In this document: positions 1 through 5,647 of the stretch, piece after piece
Layout: each line of letters begins with the position of its first letter
Position numbering within the stretch: position 1 is the stretch's first letter
Origin: CAZEHS01 sp964511875
GTDB lineage: Bacteria; Bacillota; Clostridia; Peptostreptococcales; Acidaminobacteraceae
Direction: 5' to 3'
NCBI GenBank assembly: GCA_964511875.1
Contig: CAZEHS010000104.1
Span: 1 to 9,132, forward strand
DNA: 9,132 nucleotides
Position numbers and translations under genes: made by a program
Notes under the pieces: generated by a model
Seen by the model: only the letters and a program-made list of their open reading frames with translations
Databases searched by the model: none
What the model was told of the DNA's origin: nothing

Positions 1-1220
1 TCGCCTGTAATGCAGACGAAGGAGATCCAGGTGCGTTCATGGACCGTTCCGTACTTGAAGGGGATCCCCATGCCATCATCGAAGCAATGGCCATCGCAGC
101 TTATGCTATCGGTGCTGATAAAGGGTATGTCTATGTCCGTGCTGAGTATCCGATTGCAGTAAACCGACTTGAAATCGCTATCGGCCAGGCAAAAGAAATG
201 GGTCTCCTTGGTACAGGCATCTTCGGTACTGACTTTGCTTTCGATCTGGAAATCCGTTTGGGTGCCGGTGCCTTCGTCTGTGGCGAAGAAACTGCTCTCA
301 TCGCGTCCATCGAAGGTGAGCGCGGCATGCCAAGACCCCGTCCGCCGTTCCCGGCCATCAAAGGGATCTGGAAAAAGCCGACTCTGCTGAACAACGTGGA
401 AACCTACGCAAACATCCCACAGATCATCCTGAACGGCGCTGAATGGTTTGCCAGCATCGGCACAGAGAAATCCAAAGGAACAAAGGTTTTTGCTTTGGGT
501 GGAAAAATCAACAATACAGGTCTTTTGGAAATCCCTATGGGAACAACCCTTCGCGAAGTAATCTTCGATATCGGCGGCGGGATTCCTAACGGTCGGAAAT
601 TCAAAGCTGTACAGACAGGCGGACCTTCCGGCGGCTGTATCACTGAAGCTCACCTGGATACTCCCATCGACTACGACAACCTGATTGCTTTGGGTTCCAT
701 GATGGGCTCCGGCGGTATGATTGTTATGGACGAGGATAACTGCATGGTGGATATCGCCCGCTTCTTCCTTGACTTCACCGTGGATGAATCCTGCGGCAAG
801 TGTACTCCCTGCCGTGAAGGCACAAAGCGGATGCTTGAGATGCTGGATAAGATCACCGAAGGTCATGGCACCCAGGCAGATCTTGCAAAGCTCGAAAGCC
901 TGGCTTACTCCATCAAAGAGAGCGCTCTTTGCGGTCTTGGTCAGACGGCACCAAATCCTGTTCTCTCAACACTGAAATATTTCCGTCATGAATATGATGC
1001 CCATGTCGATGAAAAACGTTGCCCAGCAGGTGTATGTAAGAATCTGATGAGCTACACAATCACCGATAAGTGCGTTGGCTGTACAGTGTGTACCAAAGTC
1101 TGCCCGGTCAACTGCATCAGCGGTGAGCGAAAATCCGTTCATGTGATTGATCAAAGCAAGTGTGTCAAATGCGGCGCCTGCATGGAGAAATGCTCCTTCA
1201 ATGCAATCGTCAAAGGATAA
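1..1220 (+). CDS. hydB: NADH-oxidising flavoprotein subunit, HydB/HndC (NuoF-like), 5'-truncated
   Basis: The start lies outside the window. The reading frame is open from base 3, and the residues ACNADEGDPGAF before the first in-frame ATG (39) are part of the NuoF FMN-binding motif, so that ATG is internal. Counting from it, the protein has the 51-kDa signature GAGAFVCGEETALIAS (75-90), the iron-sulfur signature ESCGKCTPCREG (250-261) with the fourth cysteine in SALCGLGQ (298), and two C-terminal [4Fe-4S] ferredoxin motifs (Cys345/348/351/355 and 375/378/381/385). This family takes hydride from NADH to FMN and passes electrons along Fe-S clusters. The extra ferredoxin tail is typical of HydB/HndC in cytosolic electron-bifurcating or NAD(P)-linked [FeFe] hydrogenases and is absent from complex I NuoF. 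A related NADH-dependent formate dehydrogenase or other oxidoreductase subunit remains possible. No catalytic hydrogenase gene follows, so partner subunits must lie upstream or elsewhere. A hairpin follows the stop. Confidence 0.93.
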   Translation, partial: ACNADEGDPGAFMDRSVLEGDPHAIIEAMAIAAYAIGADKGYVYVRAEYPIAVNRLEIAIGQAKEMGLLGTGIFGTDFAFDLEIRLGAGAFVCGEETALIASIEGERGMPRPRPPFPAIKGIWKKPTLLNNVETYANIPQIILNGAEWFASIGTEKSKGTKVFALGGKINNTGLLEIPMGTTLREVIFDIGGGIPNGRKFKAVQTGGPSGGCITEAHLDTPIDYDNLIALGSMMGSGGMIVMDEDNCMVDIARFFLDFTVDESCGKCTPCREGTKRMLEMLDKITEGHGTQADLAKLESLAYSIKESALCGLGQTAPNPVLSTLKYFRHEYDAHVDEKRCPAGVCKNLMSYTITDKCVGCTVCTKVCPVNCISGERKSVHVIDQSKCVKCGACMEKCSFNAIVKG

Positions 1221-1233
1221 GCAAACGAGTCAT

Positions 1234-1267
1234 ATTCAGCCCGCTGGTAATTGTCAGCGGGCTGAAT
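1234..1267 (+). terminator. Hairpin after hydB, probable terminator with weak U-tract
   Basis: A perfect 13-bp stem (ATTCAGCCCGCTG, 1234-1246, pairing with 1255-1267) has an 8-base loop and starts 14 bases after the hydB stop. The GC-rich core fits an intrinsic terminator. The sequence after it (TCGTTTATGCAACTTTT) is only moderately T-rich, so readthrough into the next operon is possible. Confidence 0.7.
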
Positions 1268-1285
1268 TCGTTTATGCAACTTTTG

Positions 1286-1303
1286 CAGTTAAATATTTAA
1301 CAA
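1286..1303. promoter_or_regulatory. Candidate Rex (NADH/NAD+ redox repressor) operator, distal
   Basis: The 14-base perfect palindrome GTTAAATATTTAAC (1288-1301) is followed by AA. From memory, the clostridial Rex consensus is TTGTTAA-N4-TTAACAA; this site matches 12 of its 14 defined positions, missing only the two outermost left bases (CA for TT). Rex binds DNA when NADH/NAD+ is low and typically controls hydrogenase, fermentation and NADH-recycling genes, which fits the neighbourhood. The site lies about 50 bases upstream of the best -35, so it may be an upstream operator or serve a weaker unrecognised promoter. Sequence match only; whether this genome encodes Rex cannot be seen here. Confidence 0.5.
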
Positions 1304-1353
1304 TATATGTCAGTGCAAGATTCCCATTTGCCTTGATAATAGCCGAAAATTCT

Positions 1354-1381
1354 TTGTAAAATATTTCGAACATGTTATAAT
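1354..1381 (+). promoter_or_regulatory. Sigma-A-type promoter of the redox-signalling operon
   Basis: A perfect -10 hexamer TATAAT (1376-1381) lies 16 bases after TTGTAA (1354-1359), a 4-of-6 match to TTGACA, in AT-rich surroundings. The predicted transcription start is near 1388, giving a leader of about 43 bases before the first gene at 1431. The -10 is overlapped by the palindrome AACATGTT (1369-1376). The Rex-like site at 1393-1410 falls just after the predicted start, where a bound repressor would block transcription. Confidence 0.6.
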
Positions 1382-1392
1382 TAAAGAATAAA

Positions 1393-1410
1393 TTGTGAAT
1401 TGTTTAACCA
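1393..1410. promoter_or_regulatory. Candidate Rex operator, promoter-proximal
   Basis: TTGTGAA-TTGT-TTAACCA matches the clostridial Rex consensus TTGTTAA-N4-TTAACAA at 12 of 14 defined positions. Its left half is identical to the TTGTGAA half of the Bacillus/Staphylococcus-type Rex site. It would lie about 5 to 22 bases downstream of the predicted transcription start, a classic repressor position. AT-rich sequence raises the risk of a chance match, but a second similar site lies 107 bases upstream in the same intergenic region. Confidence 0.45.
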
Positions 1411-1430
1411 TACTAGGTTGGGAGGCATGT

Positions 1431-1778
1431 ATGCAACTCAGTGAGATTGTCAGGCTAATTGACGGAGAGGTTTTTGTGGGTGCCGACCTGCTCGAGCAGA
1501 ATATTCAGTACGGTTTCAGTTCGGACATGATGAGTGATGTCCTTGCTTATGTAGAAGGTGAAACCATGCTTCTGACGGGTCTGAATAACGCCCAGGTCAT
1601 TAGGACTGCAGAAATGCTGGATGTGAAGGTCATCACACTTGTGAGAGGAAAAACACCGTGTCAGGAAGTTGTTGATCTGGCAAGTGCAAATGATATAGTG
1701 ATTATTTCGACTAAGCACACACTTTTTGCAGCATCAGGCATCCTATACAAGAATGGACTGAGCGCCGTAAACGTATAA
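1431..1778 (+). CDS. DRTGG-domain protein (first copy)
   Basis: This 115-residue protein is essentially one DRTGG domain, the regulatory fold found N-terminal to HPr kinase catalytic domains and near CBS domains. Recognisable stretches are SSDMMSDVLAYV (30-41), MLLTGLNNAQVIRTAEML (46-63), VKVITLVRGKTP (66-77) and a C-terminal STKHTLFAASGILYKNGL (93-110). No kinase domain, P-loop, signal peptide or membrane segment is present, so it is probably a cytosolic ligand- or partner-binding regulator. The ATG at 1431 is chosen because GGGAGG (1420-1425) precedes it by 5 bases and the family resemblance begins there; a GTG at 1395 would add 12 unrelated residues. It is the first gene of a six-gene operon and ends 8 bases before the ATPase gene. 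A second, divergent DRTGG gene lies three genes downstream. The domain assignment is fairly sure; the ligand and function are unknown. Confidence 0.85.
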   Translation: MQLSEIVRLIDGEVFVGADLLEQNIQYGFSSDMMSDVLAYVEGETMLLTGLNNAQVIRTAEMLDVKVITLVRGKTPCQEVVDLASANDIVIISTKHTLFAASGILYKNGLSAVNV

Positions 1779-1786
1779 GGGGAAAT

Positions 1787-2215
1787 ATGAACGACACAGT
1801 CGGCATGAAGCTTGAATATGAGGTGTCTGCAGAGGATTTTTCAAGTGCAGGAGAGGCCTCCAGCAATATCAAGAAAGTACTGCGTCAGTTGGGCATCGAT
1901 AATGGGTTGATCCGCAGGGTGGCCATATGTACGTATGAAGCGGAAATCAATATTGCTATTCACTCGCTTGGCGGTCAGATCCTGGTGAATATCTATGGTG
2001 ACAGGATTGAGATAATTGCCAAAGACAGGGGTCCTGGTATCGCAGATGTTGATCTGGCCATGAAAACAGGATATTCAACAGCTTCCAGCGCAGTAAGGGA
2101 ATTGGGATTCGGGGCCGGGATGGGTCTTCCGAACATGAAGAAGTGCTGTGATGTTTTCTATATCGAATCGAAGGTTAATGAATTCACTTATGTGAAAATG
2201 ATTCTGAATATGTAA
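1787..2215 (+). CDS. RsbW/SpoIIAB-like GHKL ATPase (anti-sigma-factor-type serine kinase fold)
   Basis: This 142-residue protein consists of one HATPase_c domain like that of the anti-sigma kinases SpoIIAB and RsbW. The N-box is YEAEINIAIHS (50-60), with Glu51 and Asn55 in the positions of the general base and Mg ligand. The G1 box is DRGPG (80-84) and the G2/lid is GFGAGMGLPNMK (107-118). All ATP-binding elements look intact, so ATP binding and perhaps serine phosphorylation of a partner are plausible. In known systems such proteins act on a STAS-domain antagonist and a sigma factor; neither is encoded in this window, so the partner may be another product of this operon. SD GGGG (1779-1782) lies 4 bases before ATG 1787. 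An ATG at 1805 is a less likely alternative. Fold confidence is high; the substrate is unknown. Confidence 0.88.
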   Translation: MNDTVGMKLEYEVSAEDFSSAGEASSNIKKVLRQLGIDNGLIRRVAICTYEAEINIAIHSLGGQILVNIYGDRIEIIAKDRGPGIADVDLAMKTGYSTASSAVRELGFGAGMGLPNMKKCCDVFYIESKVNEFTYVKMILNM

Positions 2216-2227
2216 CGGAGGCGAGCA

Positions 2228-3490
2228 ATGCAACACTACTGGCACTCAGTGATTCTGGATAAGGACTTATGCTGCGGGTGTACCAACTGTCTGGATCGCT
2301 GCCCGACTCAAGCTATCCGGGTTGTTGACGGAAAAGCTCGAATCATTAATGATCGCTGCACGGATTGCGGCGAATGCATAAAAGTTTGTCCGTATCATGC
2401 AAAAGGGGCTCTCACAGAAGATCTGGAAAGTCTGAAACCATTCAAATATACGGTAGCGATACCATCCATATCCATCTTTGGTCAATTTCCATTGGAATAT
2501 GATCCCAATCGAATCCTGAACGGATTTTTGAAGCTCGGATTTGATGATGTGTATGATTCCGCATTTGCCGCAGACTGTGTAACGGCAAAGCAGGACCAGT
2601 ATCTGCGTGAGCATCATGAACATCGGCCGATGATTTCCACTTACTGTCCAGCCATCATTCGATTGATACAGATAAGATATCCGTCACTTATTGACAATAT
2701 CCTGCCGGTGGAATCTCCAATGGAGGTGGCAGGCAGACTGGCGCGTATCAAGGCGATGGAAGAGACCGGACTTCCGTCGGAGGATATCGGCATATTCTTC
2801 ATCAGCCAGTGTCCTGCTAAGATCACAAGCGTCCAAACACCGATCGGCATAGGCAAAAGTGCTATCAACGGCGTTATTGCCATCAATAAGATATTTGCTA
2901 AACTGCTCAAGTCAGTTGAGGAAGTCAATGATCAGAAACAACTTCGCAAGGGTTCCGGTTATGGTATCGGCTTTGCCCGTGTCTCAGGTCAGAGCTATGC
3001 TCTCAGGCTTGACAATTATCTTGGAGTTGACGGCATCCAGGAAGTCATTAAGATACTTGATAAGATTGAATTGGGCAAGCTGCCTGGCATAGACTTCTTT
3101 GAAGGCTATGCATGCGTTGCCGGGTGTGTTGGTGGACCCCTTAATGTGGAGAATGCTTTCATCGCAAAGAGCAGGATCACAAAATTGGGCAGGTGCGAAG
3201 AGAGGCTTCCCCTGGAAGGGCTGCTTCGCAGCTACGATTCAGCAGGGATTTCATTCGATCAGGAGATTGAGCCCCGACAGGTAATGCAGCTGGACAGTGA
3301 TTTCAGGAAGGCCATGGTGAAAATGTCCAAACTTGAAGAGCTCGCACAGCTTCTTCCGCAGATAGACTGCGGAGCGTGCGGTTCACCGACCTGCCGGGCG
3401 CTGGCTGAAGATATCGTGCAGGGAAACGCAACGTTAGAGGACTGTGTGGTAAGAAACTACAAACCGAGGGGATCTTATGAAATTAAATGA
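2228..3490 (+). CDS. Ferredoxin / degenerate [FeFe]-hydrogenase-like / Fe-S domain protein
   Basis: This 420-residue soluble protein has three iron-sulfur parts. First is a 2x[4Fe-4S] ferredoxin domain (Cys15/18/21/25 and Cys44/47/50/54). Second is a region resembling the [FeFe]-hydrogenase large-subunit C-terminal domain (about 75-320). Third is a C-terminal Fe-S domain of the CGACGSPTC type (Cys381/384/389/406). In the hydrogenase-like part the four cysteines that hold the H-cluster cubane appear conserved: Cys140 in STYCP, Cys195 in SQCPAK, and Cys296 and Cys300 in YACVAGC. The first pair is 55 residues apart, as I recall for Clostridium pasteurianum CpI. The proton-transfer cysteine of TSCCP is Tyr139, the MPC methionine is Ser193, and the EVMAC methionine is Tyr294. 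H2 catalysis is therefore unlikely; redox sensing or electron transfer is more plausible. SD GGAGG (2217-2221) lies 6 bases before the ATG. The 3' end overlaps the next gene by 14 bases. Confidence 0.88.
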   Translation: MQHYWHSVILDKDLCCGCTNCLDRCPTQAIRVVDGKARIINDRCTDCGECIKVCPYHAKGALTEDLESLKPFKYTVAIPSISIFGQFPLEYDPNRILNGFLKLGFDDVYDSAFAADCVTAKQDQYLREHHEHRPMISTYCPAIIRLIQIRYPSLIDNILPVESPMEVAGRLARIKAMEETGLPSEDIGIFFISQCPAKITSVQTPIGIGKSAINGVIAINKIFAKLLKSVEEVNDQKQLRKGSGYGIGFARVSGQSYALRLDNYLGVDGIQEVIKILDKIELGKLPGIDFFEGYACVAGCVGGPLNVENAFIAKSRITKLGRCEERLPLEGLLRSYDSAGISFDQEIEPRQVMQLDSDFRKAMVKMSKLEELAQLLPQIDCGACGSPTCRALAEDIVQGNATLEDCVVRNYKPRGSYEIK

Positions 3491-3815
3491 CCTGATGATG
3501 CTGCCAGGCTTTAAAGTGCTGGTTGCCCCCGAGAACGGGGACCGAGAAATTACAGGGATTAAATGCTGTGACCTTTTAAGCTGGGTGATGGCTAACGGAG
3601 GCGAAGGGGATATCTGGATTACTGTCCAGACCCATTTGAATGTTGTAGCTGTTGCAGCTCTTCTGGATATGGCCTGCGTTGTTGTACCTGAGGGTATTGA
3701 TATGGAAGAGGCAACGCTGGAGAAAGCGCGGAATCAGTCGGTAGCCGTGCTTGCAGCTGACACGGATGCATTTGGCATATTCTCACGCTGTTATGAAGCA
3801 GGCCTTAGAAAATGA
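3477..3815 (+). CDS. DRTGG-domain protein (second, divergent copy)
   Basis: This 112-residue protein is a second single DRTGG-type domain. Recognisable elements are GDREITGIKCCDLLSWVMAN (21-40), GDIWITVQTHLNVVAVAALL (44-63), a VVVPEGIDMEE strand-turn (68-78) and a C-terminal DTDAFGIFSRCYEAGL (95-110). It aligns in outline with the product of 1431-1778 but shares few identical residues, so the two are ancient paralogues rather than a recent duplication. GAGGGG (3466-3471) lies 5 bases before ATG 3477, inside the end of the upstream Fe-S gene. The 14-base overlap there and the ATGA overlap with the PHP gene imply translational coupling. No catalytic motif is visible; a regulatory or binding role is inferred from the domain's occurrence in HPr kinase. 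Confidence 0.82.
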   Translation: MKLNDLMMLPGFKVLVAPENGDREITGIKCCDLLSWVMANGGEGDIWITVQTHLNVVAVAALLDMACVVVPEGIDMEEATLEKARNQSVAVLAADTDAFGIFSRCYEAGLRK

Positions 3816-4519
3816 AATGCTTTTATGATTTTCATATCCACACAGGCCTTTCGCCATGTGCTGAAGATGAAATGTCACCGAGTAATATTGTGAACATGGC
3901 ATTGTTAAAGGGTCTCAACGCCATTGCAATCACGGATCATAACAGTATAGGAAACCTGCGGTCTTTCATTGAGGCAGGCAGGGAGGCTGGAATTCTCGTG
4001 ATTCCAGGGATGGAGCTTCAAACCAGGGAGGAAGTCCATCTTCTGTGCCTGTTTCGCAACTTGGATGATGCGCAGGTATTCGAAGACAGGATCGATCCAC
4101 TCAGACTCCGTATACCCAATAAGCCTGAACGCTTTGGCCATCAATATCTTTATGATGCTCAGGATGATATCGTGGGTGAATATCCATGGAGCCTGCTCAC
4201 GTCAATCGATATAGGCATGGACGAAGCAGTGAAGCTGGTTCGGCGTCGCGGCGGTATCGTGATACCATGCCATTTGGACCGTAAGGCAAACAGCCTCCTG
4301 TATACCCTGGGTTTCATGCCCGCAGAACCCGTTTTCAAGTGGGTGGAGCTGTCGCGATCCAGTACCGGCATACCGGAAGGAATCTTGCCTGACGTTCGAA
4401 TTATTTACAATTCGGATGCTCATACCCTAGGTGACATTGCGGAAGCGGATCATGCACTGGAGGTTGAAGAATTGACTTTGCAGGCTATTTTCAAAGTCCT
4501 TGGAGGTCTGGAGATATGA
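3812..4519 (+). CDS. PHP-domain metal-dependent phosphoesterase
   Basis: This 235-residue protein has the PHP (polymerase and histidinol phosphatase) fold with a full set of candidate metal ligands. These are His8 and His10 in FHIHTGLSPC, Asp42-His43 in ITDHNS, Glu68 in PGMELQ, His76 in EVHLL, His154 in PCHLD, and Asp202/His204 in NSDAH. Members are usually Mn/Fe/Zn-dependent phosphatases or phosphodiesterases; the closest well-studied relatives in style are the YciV/TrpH-type nucleoside phosphatases. The insert between about residues 85 and 130 (rich in Arg, Pro and Tyr) differs from simple PHP phosphatases and may shape the substrate pocket. The substrate is not predictable from sequence. 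It starts in an ATGA overlap with the preceding DRTGG gene and ends in an ATGA overlap with the next ATPase gene. In this context it could remove a phosphate added by one of the operon's ATPases, or hydrolyse a small signal nucleotide; both are inference. Confidence 0.88.
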   Translation: MKCFYDFHIHTGLSPCAEDEMSPSNIVNMALLKGLNAIAITDHNSIGNLRSFIEAGREAGILVIPGMELQTREEVHLLCLFRNLDDAQVFEDRIDPLRLRIPNKPERFGHQYLYDAQDDIVGEYPWSLLTSIDIGMDEAVKLVRRRGGIVIPCHLDRKANSLLYTLGFMPAEPVFKWVELSRSSTGIPEGILPDVRIIYNSDAHTLGDIAEADHALEVEELTLQAIFKVLGGLEI

Positions 4520-5064
4520 AAGAGCTGTCACTTCACATTTTGGACATCGGCCAGAACTCCGTCTCAGCCGGTGCCGATTTCATTGAAATCATTGTGGATG
4601 AAGATACCATCATGGATTCCCTTGATATACTCATAAGGGATAATGGCTGCGGTATGGATGCTGAAACGGCACAGAAGGTCATCGATCCTTTTTATACCTC
4701 CCGTACGACGCGTAAAGTCGGACTTGGAATCCCCATGTTCAAGGCCAATGCAGAACAATGTGAAGGGTCTTTTAAACTGACTTCGGCACCCGGAGTCGGG
4801 ACAACTCTTGAGGCATTGTTCAAGCGAAGCCACATAGATCGCGTTCCATTAGGAAATATGGCCGATACCATCATGGCGATGGTAATGGCCAATCCAAAGG
4901 GTGACCTATTGTACCGGCACAGCCTTGATGAGAAAGTGTTTGCTATGGATACCAGAGAGTTCCGTGAAGCTTTGGGTGATGTGCCGCTGGACGAAGTGGA
5001 AGTGCTTATCTGGATCAAGGGCTATGTCGCTGAAGGCTTATCGGATATAGGAATCGAAGCGTGA
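4516..5064 (+). CDS. Histidine-kinase-type ATPase domain protein without phospho-acceptor domain
   Basis: This 182-residue protein begins almost directly with a GHKL ATPase domain of histidine-kinase type. The N-box is HILDIGQNS (7-15) with Asn14, the G1 box DNGCGM (42-47), the F-box DPFYTSR (57-63), and the G2 box GLGIPMFK (69-76). There is no dimerisation/histidine (H-box) region and no sensor or membrane segment, so it cannot autophosphorylate like an ordinary histidine kinase. Asp10 stands where kinases usually have Glu. A tail of about 75 residues (105-182) has no motif I recognise; it ends acidic and may bind a partner. It is the last gene of the operon, overlapping the PHP gene by four bases, with TGGAGG (4501-4506) 9 bases before its ATG. 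A terminator follows 8 bases after the stop. It could be an ATP sensor, a switch or an unusual kinase; the fold is sure, the role unknown. Confidence 0.87.
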   Translation: MKELSLHILDIGQNSVSAGADFIEIIVDEDTIMDSLDILIRDNGCGMDAETAQKVIDPFYTSRTTRKVGLGIPMFKANAEQCEGSFKLTSAPGVGTTLEALFKRSHIDRVPLGNMADTIMAMVMANPKGDLLYRHSLDEKVFAMDTREFREALGDVPLDEVEVLIWIKGYVAEGLSDIGIEA

Positions 5065-5072
5065 TGAATGAG

Positions 5073-5103
5073 AAGGCAGGTCCTGATATGGGACCTGCCT
5101 TTT
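5073..5103 (+). terminator. Intrinsic terminator of the redox-signalling operon
   Basis: An 11-bp perfect stem (AAGGCAGGTCC, 5073-5083, with 5091-5101), a 7-base loop and a following TTTTACTTT run, directly after the last gene of the operon. Confidence 0.88.
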
Positions 5104-5207
5104 ACTTTGATGGATAGTCACCAGTTACCCTTTCACTTCAGTATACTGGACAGATCAAGGGTCTCTGAGTTAGACTGGAGGTATAATTAAAGTTGAGAGG
5201 GATGGCT

Positions 5208-5450
5208 ATGGAGCGTGTAAACAACATACTTGATTCGCAGGAAATGGATACCCTGAGCAATGCGATGGGGGCATATCAAAGAAAGCTGGAAGAAAAACTG
5301 GCTGAACTGAATCAGGTTCAGACTCATCTTAAGGTGAATGAGGGACTCATGCATGAAGTCAGATTGGAGAAAGAACGGATCCGTCGTGAGCTTACCTCCT
5401 GCAGCACGATATTGAAGAAGTTGAATGGACTCAGCGGAGAAATGCGTTGA
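5208..5450 (+). CDS. Small coiled-coil protein of unknown function
   Basis: I do not recognise this family. The product is about 80 residues, highly charged and almost wholly helical in character. Residues 23-60 (AYQRKLEEKLAELNQVQ onward, through EVRLEKERIRREL) show heptad-like spacing of Leu/Val with many Glu/Lys/Arg, as in a coiled coil; the end is LKKLNGLSGEMR. There is no membrane segment, and one cysteine. The start is uncertain. ATG 5208 has GAGG (5197-5200) 7 bases upstream and is preferred. A TTG at 5193, with TGGAGG (5176-5181) 11 bases upstream, would add five residues, and ATG 5202 two. The stop overlaps the start of the next small gene (TTGA), so the two are probably co-translated. 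A TATACT (5142-5147) inside the palindrome CAGTATACTG and a TATAAT at 5182-5187 are possible -10 boxes, both without a good -35. Confidence 0.72.
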   Translation: MERVNNILDSQEMDTLSNAMGAYQRKLEEKLAELNQVQTHLKVNEGLMHEVRLEKERIRRELTSCSTILKKLNGLSGEMR

Positions 5451-5647
5451 ACAGCACAGTTATCAGATGGGCAGCTCTTGGCACCCTTGCTGTCAGCCTG
5501 ACAGGTTTTTTCTTCGGCGGCGGACTTCCCATCCCGCTCATGGGTAAATTCTTTTTGGGGGCCTTCGGGTTCGGTACAGGGGTGGTCCTGCTGATCGTAT
5601 CGAAAGTTCTGAGGGTCAAAGAGCATGATTCGAAAGACACGGAATAA
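5447..5647 (+). CDS. Small two-helix membrane protein of unknown function
   Basis: This 66-residue protein starts at TTG 5447, overlapping the preceding stop as TTGA, with GGAGA (5436-5440) 6 bases upstream. Two hydrophobic, glycine-rich stretches, about residues 9-27 (AALGTLAVSLTGFFFGGG) and 35-55 (FFLGAFGFGTGVVLLIVSKVL), look like membrane helices joined by a short PIPLMG turn. A charged tail KVLRVKEHDSKDTE follows; by the positive-inside rule the Lys/Arg-rich tail is probably cytoplasmic. No family is recognised. The coupling with the coiled-coil gene suggests the two proteins act together, perhaps with this one as the membrane anchor; that is inference. Both lie between two terminators, so they form their own transcription unit. 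Confidence 0.68.
   Translation: MNSTVIRWAALGTLAVSLTGFFFGGGLPIPLMGKFFLGAFGFGTGVVLLIVSKVLRVKEHDSKDTE

Noticed and set aside
1395..1430. GTG start adding 12 residues to the first DRTGG protein
   Set aside because: No Shine-Dalgarno precedes it, it overlaps the proposed operator, and GGGAGG sits correctly before ATG 1431.
4516..5064. Full sensor histidine kinase
   Set aside because: The frame begins at the ATP-binding N-box; there is no H-box, sensor or membrane segment, and upstream sequence is occupied by the PHP gene in another frame.
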